Source: CBDESM01 sp965205165
Lineage (GTDB): Bacteria > Chloroflexota > Dehalococcoidia > Bin125
Length of the DNA: 64,000 nt
Assembly: GCA_965205165.1 (NCBI GenBank)
Contig: OZ242037.1
Span: forward strand, 124,001-188,000
Reading direction: 5' to 3'
Each line of letters opens with the position of its first letter. The stretch's first letter is position 1. Shown piece by piece: positions 27,301 through 35,491 of this stretch. Made by a program: the position numbers and the translations under genes. The notes under the pieces are model-generated. The model made no database searches. It was not told where the DNA came from and was given only the letters and a program-made list of their open reading frames with translations.

Positions 27301-27752
27301 CGCAGCATCTCATCAACCGCCCCCTGCCCGATCATCGCGTACCCGTCCGTGCTCAACCCCGCCGCCCGGAACAAATCCTGCACGTCCCGCAGCCGCACGT
27401 TCCGCCCGTTGATCCGGAACTCCGACTCCCCGTCCCGATGCACCCGCCGCGCCACCTCGACCTCCGCCGCGTCCAAATCCAGCCAGCGCCCCGAGTTGTC
27501 CAACGACAGCCGCACCTCCGCCAAACCCGCCGGCGGCCGCGACGACCCGCCGCTGAAGATCACGTCGTCGATCCGGCGGATGCGCAGGTTGCGGTTCGCC
27601 GTCTCCCCGATCACCCAACGCAGCGCGTCCACCACGTTGGACTTGCCCGACCCGTTCGGCCCGATGATCGCCGTCAGCGGCGCCTCGAAGCGCAGCTCCG
27701 TCCGCGTCCCGAACGACTTGTAGCCCGCGATCTCCAGCCGTTGCAGCCGCAT
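24381..27752 (-). CDS. smc: Chromosome segregation ATPase SMC
   Basis: Condensin subunit for chromosome compaction. 1123 residues: MRLQRLEIAGYKSFG start, Walker A GPNGSGKSN (31-39), long coiled coils, a hinge near the middle (FAEVLPSLEEALERARA...LLGDVIVVDSVAEAVEAV), then the signature LSLLSGGERALTAIALLFAL and Walker B FCVLDEVDAALDEANVERF, with a short C-terminal extension. The arms are slightly shorter than the usual 1150-1190 residues. The ATG overlaps the rnc stop by 1 nt (TGATG), so translation is coupled. scpA and scpB are not nearby; ParB is at 56441-57460. Confidence 0.96.
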   Translation of the reverse strand: MRLQRLEIAGYKSFGTRTELRFEAPLTAIIGPNGSGKSNVVDALRWVIGETANRNLRIRRIDDVIFSGGSSRPPAGLAEVRLSLDNSGRWLDLDAAEVEVARRVHRDGESEFRINGRNVRLRDVQDLFRAAGLSTDGYAMIGQGAVDEMLRMRPGERRRLIEEVADVRRHRRQMEDSRRQRARAAEHLERARLVQAELEPRLRGLARRAQRARQYESLAGRLAEALARYYRSQDAALRRELAGQRRAAAQAAAGREQAEARLAAMQAALSAAEQAVSEARRKHEIAAEARAKAERALAELRGQQQIDERELEWRGRDRADAAAELESLGGPADEGDARAAVRAAEAELADCDARLAEARANAHRAERAASAAARAREELPGLRSELGGIVEARAGEAAAIADLERAQRAAEEAVAVAERLAEEARAGHARTAEALEQARRAEREQAERRRSLAARLADAEQRASELEADDAGTAAANLRSQLEVAPEWAAAVDAALGEAAFAEVLPSLEEALERARAAVAADAGRVLAVAAGATGTEQADIAALDPRSAAHLAVAPDGLAGVAVALLGDVIVVDSVAEAVEAVAGGARVAVTREGIAVRADGVAAGGRGVPGARRRQEQAAGLRRSAAELAAELAGLPHEDELAQRAADGERARRESGEAREAAEARADQARRTAREVADRLSQSRATLRGRDADAERVAAHLRRAYGAIGDAAPDGGDPRAIAELERRRDDASAALSAARLAMERADARRRVAERIADADARIAALRQAVEARSGEIARAESELAVIPAATELAAALTAAEAVQDHARSDLAGAQTARLDAERAAVEAESALREAQAARERLAEEAARDAIEIDPEPPDDVIEPEELRREAQDLRERLHRLGGVDTGAAAEYEEERERLEALTAQIADLEAGEAKFGEAERELERVMRTRFDAAFRDVNEAFGRNFRVMFRGGSARLSLDRAGAEEDEGEDAPEPGIVIDAQPPGKRLAGLSLLSGGERALTAIALLFALLEMRPAPFCVLDEVDAALDEANVERFIRAVKDRAGATQFVLITHNRRTIEQADAIYGVTMGEDALSRVVSVRLTNAADGAAPALDIPAANGNGARSAPLDAEVIEREPAIAD

Positions 27753-28465
27753 CAGCCCCGCCTCTCCGCTGCCGGCCTCGCTTCGAGCCGCTCCAGCGCC
27801 GCCGCCGCCGCCGCCGTCTCCGCCGCCCGCTTGCTCTTCCCCGTGCCCCGCGCGATCTCCTCCCCGCACAGCATCGCCATGACCGTGAACGAGCGGTCGT
27901 GGTCCGGCCCCGCCGTCGAAACCATCGCGTAGCGCGGCGTCGCCCCGCGCTCCGCCTGCATCAGCTCCTGCAAGCGGCTCTTTGGGTTGCCGACCGCGCC
28001 CTCGCGTTCGAGCCCCTCCAACTCGTCCGCCAGCAGACGCTCGACGAACGCCCGCGCCGGTTCGTCGCCCCCGTCCAGCCAGATCGCGCCGATCACCGCC
28101 TCCAGCGCCCGCGCCAGCACCACCGGCCGCTCGCGCCCGCCATCCCGCTCGATCCCCGCCCCCATCTCCAGATGCGCGCCGATGCCCAGCCCGCCGGACA
28201 GCCGCCCCAGCGTCTCGTTCCGCACCAGCCGCGACCGCGCGTCCGTCAGCCAGCCCTCGTCCCGCTGCGGATGCCGCTCGTAGGCCATCCGCGCCGCCAG
28301 CGCCCCCACGATCGCGTCGCCCAGGAACTCCAGCCGCTCGTTGCATTCCAGAGGATCGACGTCATGCTCGTTAGCGTAGGAACGGTGCCGCAGCGCCTGC
28401 TCCAGCAGCCCCGCATCGCGGAACCGGTAGCCCAGCCGGGCCTCGAGCCCGCCCCGCCCGCTCAT
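27752..28465 (-). CDS. rnc: Ribonuclease III
   Basis: Double-strand-specific endonuclease for rRNA and mRNA processing. 237 residues: the RNase III signature NERLEFLGDAIVG (about 42-54), the second acidic cluster in ALEAVIGAIWLDGG, then a C-terminal double-stranded RNA-binding domain (NPKSRLQELMQAERGATPRYAMVSTAGPDHDRSF...GTGKSKRAAETAAAAAAL). First gene of rnc-smc. It diverges from the nucleotidyltransferase gene by about 70 nt. Confidence 0.96.
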   Translation of the reverse strand: MSGRGGLEARLGYRFRDAGLLEQALRHRSYANEHDVDPLECNERLEFLGDAIVGALAARMAYERHPQRDEGWLTDARSRLVRNETLGRLSGGLGIGAHLEMGAGIERDGGRERPVVLARALEAVIGAIWLDGGDEPARAFVERLLADELEGLEREGAVGNPKSRLQELMQAERGATPRYAMVSTAGPDHDRSFTVMAMLCGEEIARGTGKSKRAAETAAAAAALERLEARPAAERRG

Positions 28466-28536
28466 CGCCCGGGAACCCGCGTGAAGATCATGTTCACCAG
28501 TCTACTCAGTATCGCCGTACCGGCCCGCCCCGCACC

Positions 28537-29832
28537 ATGACTACTGACATGCCCCCCGCCATCGCCCCGCTCCCGCCGAAGGTCGCCGCGGCGCTCGACC
28601 CCGCCGCACGCGAGGCTCTCGATTCATTATGTCGCGCATCTGCCGAGCTGAACGCGCCGCTCTACTTGGTCGGCGGCGTCGTCCGCGACTGCCTGCTCCT
28701 GCACGCTCCCCCGCAGCCCGGCCTGCCCGACATCGACCTCGCGGTCGAGGGCGACTCCGCCGCGCTCGCCGCCGCCCTCGGCGGCCCAAACGCCGGCCAA
28801 GTGGTCGGCCACGACCGCTTCGGCACCGCCGTCATCCGCGGCACGGTCCGCATCGACATCGCCCGCACCCGCCGCGACCGCTACCCGCATCCCGCCGCCC
28901 TGCCCGAAGTCTCCGACGCCGGCATCGAGGACGACCTCGCCCGCCGCGATTTCACCGTCAACGCCGCGGCCCATGCCCTCACCGGCCCCCGCGCTGGCCA
29001 ATTGCTCGACCCCTTCGACGGAGCCGGCGACGCCCGCCGCGGCCTGATCCGCGTCCTCCACGACGCCTCATTCCAAGACGACCCGACCCGCATCATCCGC
29101 GCCTGCCGCTACGCCGCCCGCCTCGACGCCAAACTCGAACCCGGCACCCGCCGACTCGCCGTGCGCGACCGCCGCCATCTCGCCGCGCTCAGCCCGGCCA
29201 GATTCGGCGACGCCTGGCGCTTGCTGCTGGCCGACCCCGCCGGCCTCGCCGCCCTGGAACTCGCCCGCGCCCTCCGTCTGCCCCAATCCCGCGTCCAAGG
29301 TTGGGAAGTCGCCCGCCCCGTCCTCAAGGCCGCATCCGCCGCCGCTCCGGAACGCCGCATCGAGGCGTTCTGGGCCGCTGTCGGCCTCACCGCGCGGAGG
29401 GCGATCTTGGACCGGGTCGAAACCGCCGTCGGCCTCAACGCCCGCGAGCGCCGCGCTCTCCGCCACGGCTGCGAACTCCGCGCCCTCCGCAATTCGCTCG
29501 GCCAATGGCGCCGCGCCAGCAGCGCCGCCGCCTCGCTCGAACGCATCCCCGACATCGCCCTGCAAGCCGCCTCCGAAATCTGGAGCGGCCCCAGCGCCGA
29601 GCGCATCGCCGACATCCTCGCGCGCCGGGACGAGATCGCCCCCCCGCTCGACGGCGGCCAGATCGCCGCCCTCGGCATCCCCCGCGGCCCCGAAATCGGC
29701 GCTTGGCTCGCCCGCCTCAAGGCCGCCCGCTGGGACGGCGAACTCCCCCGCGATCCCGCCGCCGCCCGGATCTACGCCGAGCAGTGGGTAAGATCGGGCA
29801 CGCGCCCCCCGTTCGACGGAGCCGCCCCATGA
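28537..29832 (+). CDS. CCA-adding enzyme / poly(A) polymerase family nucleotidyltransferase
   Basis: 431 residues of the class II polynucleotidyltransferase family. LYLVGGVVRDCLL (about 41-53), DIDLAVEGD with two catalytic Asp, RRDFTVNAAAHAL and DDPTRIIRACRYAARL are the flexible-loop and ATP/CTP-binding motifs. The rest is the helical body and tail. It could repair tRNA 3' ends or be specialised for A- or CC-addition; this cannot be settled here. All three tRNAs in this window encode CCA, so a repair role is likely. It overlaps the next gene by ATGA. Confidence 0.9.
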   Translation: MTTDMPPAIAPLPPKVAAALDPAAREALDSLCRASAELNAPLYLVGGVVRDCLLLHAPPQPGLPDIDLAVEGDSAALAAALGGPNAGQVVGHDRFGTAVIRGTVRIDIARTRRDRYPHPAALPEVSDAGIEDDLARRDFTVNAAAHALTGPRAGQLLDPFDGAGDARRGLIRVLHDASFQDDPTRIIRACRYAARLDAKLEPGTRRLAVRDRRHLAALSPARFGDAWRLLLADPAGLAALELARALRLPQSRVQGWEVARPVLKAASAAAPERRIEAFWAAVGLTARRAILDRVETAVGLNARERRALRHGCELRALRNSLGQWRRASSAAASLERIPDIALQAASEIWSGPSAERIADILARRDEIAPPLDGGQIAALGIPRGPEIGAWLARLKAARWDGELPRDPAAARIYAEQWVRSGTRPPFDGAAP

Positions 29833-30206
29833 CCGACGCCCTCGCCTGCCACCTCTGCGACCAGCCCATGGGCGAGCACGAAACCGCCGACTGCTACGTC
29901 TGCGGCAAGCTCTTCCACCTCCAGATGATCGAAACCGCCGACGGCCCCGACTGCGGCGACGTCTGGATCGACGACGAAGTCCTCGCCCTCCAATTCGCCT
30001 GCCGCGATTGCATCGAGGCGCACGCCGGCGGCACTTCCGAAACCCCCGAAGCCCAAGCCGTCCGAACCGCCGAGCAGCAGATCGCCGCCGCCCTGCAAGC
30101 ATCGCCCGATCCGCCGCAAACCCGCGAGCCGGCCGCAGAGCGCGGCCCCGTCCGCAAGGCGACCGCCGGCAAATCCGCCCGCGACATCGCCCGACGCCGC
30201 AGATGA
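29829..30206 (+). CDS. Small Cys-rich zinc-finger-like protein
   Basis: 125 residues. Cys pairs C7/C10 (CHLC), C22/C25 (CYVC), a lone C42 and C58/C61 (CRDC) plus nearby His can bind two zinc ions in a treble-clef or LIM-like way. The C-terminal half is a basic, disordered tail (KATAGKSARDIARRRR). It is translationally coupled to the upstream nucleotidyltransferase, which suggests RNA-related work. Not assignable to a known family by eye. Confidence 0.65.
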   Translation: MTDALACHLCDQPMGEHETADCYVCGKLFHLQMIETADGPDCGDVWIDDEVLALQFACRDCIEAHAGGTSETPEAQAVRTAEQQIAAALQASPDPPQTREPAAERGPVRKATAGKSARDIARRRR

Positions 30207-30233
30207 CCCGCTCTCCGAGACCCAAGGTGCGCA

Positions 30234-30533
30234 ATGCCTAGGGAACGCCGGCGCCGCCGCGAGCGCAGGCGCGACCAGCGCGATCAGCCCGCCCAATCGC
30301 GCACCCCAGCGCCGCCCCCGCTTGATGCCATCGAGCCCGCCCGCAGATTCCGCTTCCCCTCCGCATCCGTCATCTTCTCCCTCTGCATCGGCATCTGGCT
30401 CGGCCTGCTCTTCGGCGACCTGCCCGGCACCGTCCCCACCATCTTCCTCTGGATCAGCGTCATCGGTGCCGGCCTCTCCGCCGGCCGCCTGCTCCGAGCC
30501 TGGCTCCTCAACCGCCAATCACGCCCCCGCTGA
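30234..30533 (+). CDS. Small two-helix membrane protein
   Basis: 99 residues. A very basic N-terminus (PRERRRRRERRRDQRDQ) precedes two transmembrane helices (about 43-60 and 67-88) with a short GDLPG loop. Positive-inside charge suggests both ends in the cytoplasm. It is the third gene of this plus-strand group, 27 nt after the zinc-finger gene. Function unknown. Confidence 0.6.
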   Translation: MPRERRRRRERRRDQRDQPAQSRTPAPPPLDAIEPARRFRFPSASVIFSLCIGIWLGLLFGDLPGTVPTIFLWISVIGAGLSAGRLLRAWLLNRQSRPR

Positions 30534-30540
30534 GCCCCGC

Positions 30541-30957
30541 TCAGTTCTCCCGCGTCAGGTCCAGGCCGGAGCCGGCGGCGCGGTCGATATCGATGATCAC
30601 GGCGACGCCGGCCCGCGCTTCGTCGCGCCCCTTCTCCAGCGGGTGCTGCGCTTCCCAGATGCGGGCCCGCTCGATCGCGTCCGTCGTCGTCCGGGCCCGG
30701 CCGCGGAAGATCCAGAACTTGCGCGCCGGCATGTTGCTGTAGACCAGCGCCACCTGCGGATTCTGCGAAATGCACTCCAGCGTCTCCGAGGGCGCGCCGC
30801 GCACCCAGATCGCCATCTTGTCGTCCCCGAACGTCTGCGCGCTGCCGCGGAAACTCACGTGCGGCGCACCCGCCGGCGAGACCGCCACGAACGTCAGCGG
30901 ATGCCCCTCGTCGATCGCGTTGTTGACCCGTTCGCGGACTTCGACCGGCAGCTTCAT
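30541..30957 (-). CDS. Pyridoxamine 5'-phosphate oxidase-like flavin-binding protein
   Basis: 138 residues, a split-barrel of the PNPOx-like family: PLTFVAVSPAGAPHVSFRGSAQTFGDDKMAIWVRG is the typical first half, NPQVALVYSN the next strand, and FRGRARTTTDAIERARIW the closing segment. Such proteins bind FMN, F420 or heme; sequence does not tell which. Last gene of a minus-strand group, overlapping the GNAT gene by 4 nt. Confidence 0.82.
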   Translation of the reverse strand: MKLPVEVRERVNNAIDEGHPLTFVAVSPAGAPHVSFRGSAQTFGDDKMAIWVRGAPSETLECISQNPQVALVYSNMPARKFWIFRGRARTTTDAIERARIWEAQHPLEKGRDEARAGVAVIIDIDRAAGSGLDLTREN

Positions 30958-31490
30958 CGCGCTCCCCCAATCCGCCGGCGCATCCAGAGTGCGTCGCCGG
31001 CAACGCCCGCCGGCCGGGCCGCTTCCGGCGGCCTCAGCCCCGCGTCGGGCACGTAGCCCAACCGTAGCCAGAAATAGAGCGCGATCCCGTTATCCGGCGG
31101 TAACGGCGCGACCGCTTCGACCGCGTTCCGTCGAGCCGCCGCCCGCTCCAGCAGCGGCACCGCCGCGCCCCCGAACCCGTACCCGCGCCATTCGCCCGCC
31201 ACCGCCAGCCACGACCAGACCAAGCAGCGCGCACCCGCGATCTCCGCCACACGGCCCGCGACCGCGCCCACCGCTTCACGCCCGCGAGGCGTCTCCGCGC
31301 GAATCCACCACGCCTGATCCCCGTCCGCGATCCGATCCGCGAGCGGGCACGGCTCGCCCCGACCGGCCACGGCCCGCGCCGCCTCTTCCAGCCACGCCGC
31401 ATCGGCCGAACCGCCCCGAATCGCCGCCAGCGACGCCCGTTCGCCGCGAACCCGCTCCGGCCACCCCGTTCCGCTCACCGGCCCATTCAC
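30954..31490 (-). CDS. GNAT-family N-acetyltransferase
   Basis: 178 residues. The acetyl-CoA-binding segment WRGYGFGGAAVPLLERAA fits the GNAT pattern R-x-x-G-x-G/A, preceded by a beta-strand (CLVWSWLAVAGEW) and followed by ALYFWLRLGYVPD, the usual C-terminal GNAT element. Substrate unknown. It overlaps dinG upstream and the PNPOx-like gene downstream by 4 nt each, so all three are translated in series. Confidence 0.82.
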   Translation of the reverse strand: MNGPVSGTGWPERVRGERASLAAIRGGSADAAWLEEAARAVAGRGEPCPLADRIADGDQAWWIRAETPRGREAVGAVAGRVAEIAGARCLVWSWLAVAGEWRGYGFGGAAVPLLERAAARRNAVEAVAPLPPDNGIALYFWLRLGYVPDAGLRPPEAARPAGVAGDALWMRRRIGGAR

Positions 31491-34276
31491 CGATCCCCGC
31501 CCGGCCCGAGGAACCGCGCCACCTCCACCGCGATCTCCGCGACCGTCGCCTGCTCGACCTGCTCCACCGGCAGCGCCGCGGCGAACTGCGCCCCGTACCG
31601 CTTCGACGCGATCCGCTCGTCCAGGATCACGCAGGCCCCGCGATCCGAAGCGCTGCGGATCAGCCGCCCGAAGCCCTGCCGGAACATCGTGATCGCCTGC
31701 GGCAGCGTCTGCTCGATGAACGGGTTCTCGTACTGCGCCGAGCGCCCCGCCTGCACCGGCTCGTTCGGCCGTGGAAACGGCAGCCGCGCGATCACCAGCT
31801 GCGACAGCGCCTCACCCGGCACGTCCACGCCCGCCCACAGCGACTGCACCCCGTAGACCACCGTCTTCGGATCCTCGATCAGCGCCCGCACCACGTTCGC
31901 CGGCCCGCCGTCCGATCCCTGCACCGCCAGCGCGAGATCCGCCAGCTCCAGCGTCGCCCGCGTCGCCCGCGCCGCCTGCCGCATCATCCCGTACGCCGTG
32001 AACAGCACCATCGTGCGCCCCCCGGCCGCCTTCGCCAGCATCGGCAGCGCCCCCTCCAGCCACTCCGCGTACTCCGGCGCATTGACCGGCGGCGCGTCGA
32101 TCGCCGCGTAGACCCGCGCCTGCCGCTCGTAGTCGAACGGCGAGCCCAGCAGCCGCTCGCTCGGCTCCGACATCCCGCTCTCCGTCCGCAGCCGCTCGAA
32201 CGACCCCTCGTGCGCCAGCGTCGCCCCCGTCAGCAGCGATGCCCGCTTGCGATCCCAGACGCGCTCCCGCAGCCAGTCCGCCACGCTGAACGGCGCTGCA
32301 TGGATCGACGCCTCTCCCGTCCGCTCCGCCCGCGCCAGCCACGAGATCGTCTCCTCCGGATGCGCCGCCAGCACGTTCTGCAGCACCTCGCCCGCCTCCC
32401 GCGCCTCCGTCTCCCGATCCCGGATCGCCCGCAGCAGCGCCGCCGCCTCGGCCCGTTCGTCCTCGTCCAGATCCGGGTCGTCGGCCCCGATGCCCTCCCC
32501 GGCCGTCGCCAGCAGGTCCGCGATCCGGCCCAGCGCATCCGCCACCGGCTGCGCCCGCGATTCCACCTCGCTCCACTGCTTCTGCGCCCGCTTCCCGCGG
32601 TCGAGCACGATCTCGTCGCCGCCCCGCCCCGTCCCGTGCTCGCGCATGAACGCGTCGCACGCCGTGAACAGCGCATCGACCGGATCCGCCAGATCCGCGG
32701 TCGCCGCCCGCAGCGCCTGCCGCGCCTCGCCCGCCTCGGCCGGCAGCGAGTCGGCCAGCCCCCCGCTGCGCCGGTCGTTGCGCCCGATGCGCCCCCCGAC
32801 CGCCTCGATCAGCCCGGCGAGCGACGGCTCGCTCACCGATTCGCTCAGCCACGCCGTCGCCACCCCCTCCAGCTCCTGCGCCTCGTCCACCACCAAAATC
32901 GGCGCGTCCGGGATCGCCGGCATCTCCAGCCCCGCATCCGCGACGAGCAGCGCGTGGTTGACCACGATCAGATGCGCGCCCGCCGCCTCCGCCCGCGCCC
33001 GCAGCAGGAAGCAGGAGCCGTCCACCACGTACGGGCACTGATCCGTCAGGCAGGTCGTCCCCCGCGCGCTGATCCGATCCCAGATCGGCTCGAGCGGACG
33101 GATCAGCCGCAGCTCCGCCTTGTCGCCCGTCTCCGTCTGCGGCGCCCAGACCGTCGCCCGCGCCGCCAGCAGCGCCTCCTCCGGCTCCGCGACCCGCTCG
33201 CGCAGGCCGTCCAGCTCGCGCCGGCAGAGGTAGTTCTCCCGCCCCTTCAGCACCGCCATCTCCAGCGCGTCCGCCCCGTCGCCGATCACGCCCCGCAAAA
33301 TCCGCCGCAGCCGCGGCAGATCTTCCGACAGCAGCTGCTCCTGCAAGTTCTTCGTGTACGTGCTCACCACCACCCGCTCGCCCCGGCCCAGCGCGTACAG
33401 CGCCGCCGGCGCCAAGTACGCCAGCGACTTCCCCGTGCCCGTGCCCGCCTCGACCACCAGCCCCCCGCCCTCCGTGAACGCATCCGCGACCGCAGCCGCC
33501 ATCTCCAGCTGTTCCCCCCGCCGCTGCAGGAAGCCCGCCTCCGCCGCACCGGCGAACGCGCGCTCCGCCAGCTGCGCCAGCGAACCCGCCGGCATCCGCA
33601 CCCGCGCCGGAAGCGGCGGCCCCTCCTCCGGCGATCGCCCCGCCCGCCGCCGGCCCGGCGCTTCAATCCGCGGCGGATGCGCCTCCCGCAACTCGGTGAT
33701 GATCCTCGACAGCTCCCAGCCGAACCCCATCTTCGCCGCGATCTGCTGCAAGTCCGCCCGCACCTGATCCGGCAGCGCCCCGAACCGCTCCCGCAGCGCC
33801 AGCAGCAGCATCCGCGCCGCATCCGCGTCCGCCGCCGCCCGGTGCGCGTCGTCCAGCGCGATCCCGTAACGCTTGCACAGGTCGCCCAGCCGGTGCGACG
33901 GCGCCGCCGGGTCGATGATCTGCGACAGCGGGAACGTATCGATCGGCGGCCTGTCCGCCCGGATGCCGTAGCCCTCAAGGAACTCCAAATCGAAATGAAC
34001 GTTGTGCCCGATCGGCGCCGCCCCCGCCAGATGCTCCCGCAGCTCCGCCTCGATCTCCTCGAAGCGCGGCGCTTCCAGCAGCATTGCGGCCGTGATCCCG
34101 GTCAGCCGCGATACCCGCAGGCTCGGCATCTCGGCCGGACGCACCAGCGTCCCCCAGCGCGACTCGACCTCGTCCGGCGTGCAGCGGACGATCCCGACCT
34201 CGATGATCTCGTCCGAGTCGCGGCTCAGCCCCGTTGTCTCGAGATCGATCGCCGCGTAGGCCGCCTGCGTTGCCAC
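31487..34276 (-). CDS. dinG: DnaQ-type exonuclease fused to DinG/XPD-type helicase
   Basis: 929 residues. The N-terminal DEDDh exonuclease has D11/E13 (IDLETTGLS), D96 (HNVHFDLEFL) and H145/D150 (AHRAAAD). A linker (about 200-230) leads to an XPD/DinG superfamily 2 helicase with Walker A AGTGTGKS (277-284) and a DEAQ box (464-467). Four cysteines, C351, C409, C414 and C422, sit where XPD-like helicases bind a 4Fe-4S cluster. Firmicute DinG has the same fusion but usually lacks this cluster. Likely acts on DNA repair or replication intermediates. The GTG start follows the PHP gene by 4 nt. Confidence 0.93.
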   Translation of the reverse strand: MATQAAYAAIDLETTGLSRDSDEIIEVGIVRCTPDEVESRWGTLVRPAEMPSLRVSRLTGITAAMLLEAPRFEEIEAELREHLAGAAPIGHNVHFDLEFLEGYGIRADRPPIDTFPLSQIIDPAAPSHRLGDLCKRYGIALDDAHRAAADADAARMLLLALRERFGALPDQVRADLQQIAAKMGFGWELSRIITELREAHPPRIEAPGRRRAGRSPEEGPPLPARVRMPAGSLAQLAERAFAGAAEAGFLQRRGEQLEMAAAVADAFTEGGGLVVEAGTGTGKSLAYLAPAALYALGRGERVVVSTYTKNLQEQLLSEDLPRLRRILRGVIGDGADALEMAVLKGRENYLCRRELDGLRERVAEPEEALLAARATVWAPQTETGDKAELRLIRPLEPIWDRISARGTTCLTDQCPYVVDGSCFLLRARAEAAGAHLIVVNHALLVADAGLEMPAIPDAPILVVDEAQELEGVATAWLSESVSEPSLAGLIEAVGGRIGRNDRRSGGLADSLPAEAGEARQALRAATADLADPVDALFTACDAFMREHGTGRGGDEIVLDRGKRAQKQWSEVESRAQPVADALGRIADLLATAGEGIGADDPDLDEDERAEAAALLRAIRDRETEAREAGEVLQNVLAAHPEETISWLARAERTGEASIHAAPFSVADWLRERVWDRKRASLLTGATLAHEGSFERLRTESGMSEPSERLLGSPFDYERQARVYAAIDAPPVNAPEYAEWLEGALPMLAKAAGGRTMVLFTAYGMMRQAARATRATLELADLALAVQGSDGGPANVVRALIEDPKTVVYGVQSLWAGVDVPGEALSQLVIARLPFPRPNEPVQAGRSAQYENPFIEQTLPQAITMFRQGFGRLIRSASDRGACVILDERIASKRYGAQFAAALPVEQVEQATVAEIAVEVARFLGPGGDR

Positions 34277-34280
34277 GGCC

Positions 34281-35033
34281 CTATTCCCAATCGTCGATCC
34301 CGCCCTCGAAAGGCCGGAACTCGCCCACGTTCAGCCCCTCGTAGCAGACCGTCGCGCCGTCGTGCAGCAGCTGCACCGTCTGTTCACGGCAGCTCAGCCG
34401 CTCCGGGAACACCGTCGTGTACACCCCGATCCCCGCCGTCGAATGCGCGTCCGATCCGCCCGTCGTCGGCTTGCCCAATATCCGCGCCACCGCCAGCGCG
34501 AACAAATTCTCCCGCCGCGTGTTGCCCCCGTTGCCCACCTCGATCCCGTGCACCACCTGGAACACCTCCATCTGCTCCGCCGCCTCTTCCGCCGTCATCG
34601 AGAACGGCTCCTCCCCCTTCCGCCGGAACGTCACCGGGTCGAAAAAGTGCCGGAACGGGTGCGCCACGCTCATGAACGCCCCGATCTCGTCGCAGACCTC
34701 CCGCAGCCGCCGCGCCGAGCGGATGCCCGGGTAGTACTGGTCGATCCCGAACACGACGATGTGCCCCAAGTCGGTCGAGACCTCCATCCCCTGATTGAGG
34801 TAGATCGGCGCGCACTCTTCGCTGAACTGGTTCCAGTCGTACCGCTCCCACACCCGGTCGTGCTCCGAGATGTTCAGCCCGGTCAGCCCGATCCGCCGCG
34901 CCTCTTCCAGCAGCTCCGCCGGCTGCAGCTGCGAATCGGCCGCTCCGCGCACCGTGTGCAGGTGCGCGTCGAGGATCGTCCCCGGCAGCGATGCCGGGTC
35001 GGTGAACTCGCAGTTGGTCGGGGGCTGGGACAT
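34281..35033 (-). CDS. PHP-domain phosphoesterase
   Basis: 250 residues. Metal-binding motifs of the polymerase-and-histidinol-phosphatase fold are all present: DAHLHT (H24, H26), SEHDR, SVAHPFRH and GGSDAHS. The family includes phosphatases and nucleases acting on small phosphoesters such as AMP derivatives. It is upstream of the exonuclease-helicase gene in the same operon, which hints at nucleotide or DNA-end processing. AAGGGA lies directly before the ATG. Confidence 0.86.
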   Translation of the reverse strand: MSQPPTNCEFTDPASLPGTILDAHLHTVRGAADSQLQPAELLEEARRIGLTGLNISEHDRVWERYDWNQFSEECAPIYLNQGMEVSTDLGHIVVFGIDQYYPGIRSARRLREVCDEIGAFMSVAHPFRHFFDPVTFRRKGEEPFSMTAEEAAEQMEVFQVVHGIEVGNGGNTRRENLFALAVARILGKPTTGGSDAHSTAGIGVYTTVFPERLSCREQTVQLLHDGATVCYEGLNVGEFRPFEGGIDDWE

Positions 35034-35041
35034 TCCCTTCG

Positions 35042-35047
35042 ATCATA
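35042..35047 (-). promoter_or_regulatory. Putative -10 box TATGAT of the PHP-dinG-GNAT-PNPOx operon
   Basis: TATGAT is 8 nt before the ATG at 35033, so the mRNA would be leaderless or nearly so even though AAGGGA is also present. The 44-nt gap to the upstream membrane-protein gene has no other obvious signal. Confidence 0.42.
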
Positions 35048-35077
35048 CCCGCGTCCCCGTTATGCGCCCGCCTTCGC

Positions 35078-35491
35078 TCAAGCCGAGGCCAAATGCGGCA
35101 GCATCCAGCCGTACGCGCCCGCCGCAATCAGCCCGACCAGCCCCAGCCGCCGCGCCCGCGAGGGCAGGAACAGCGCCGCCGCCGCGGTCGCCAGCCCCGC
35201 GCAGATGATCACCGCCAGCGTGAAGGCCCAATTCGGGCTTCCCAGCCCGGCCGCCCCGCCCCGCACCTCATGAAACGCCGCCCCCAGCGCCAGCCCCAGC
35301 ACCACGCAGCCCAACTGCGCCGAAAACGCCGCGGCCAGGCTCACCATCACCCAATTCGACGGATCCGGAAACGCCCGCCGCAGCCGGTTCGTGTTCGGCA
35401 CCGTCACCAGCAGCGGCCCCAGAATCCCCAGCCCGAACACGCCCGCCGCCGCTCCGCTCACGATGCCCGACAGCAGCGCCGCGATCAGCAC
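35078..35491 (-). CDS. Small polytopic membrane protein
   Basis: About 137 residues with four hydrophobic helices (about 2-22, 44-68, 81-104 and 108-130) and Gly/Ala-rich packing. No known family recognised. The GTG at 35489-35491, overlapping the end of ispE by 7 nt (GAGTGCTGA), is preferred; an upstream in-frame GTG at 35524 would overlap ispE by 40 nt. Third gene of rsmA-ispE-this operon. Confidence 0.62.
   Translation of the reverse strand: MLIAALLSGIVSGAAAGVFGLGILGPLLVTVPNTNRLRRAFPDPSNWVMVSLAAAFSAQLGCVVLGLALGAAFHEVRGGAAGLGSPNWAFTLAVIICAGLATAAAALFLPSRARRLGLVGLIAAGAYGWMLPHLASA

Noticed and set aside
30770..34675. 1301-codon plus-strand open frame opposite the dinG operon
   Set aside because: Arg/Pro/His-rich translation with no domain; the minus strand has intact catalytic motifs throughout.
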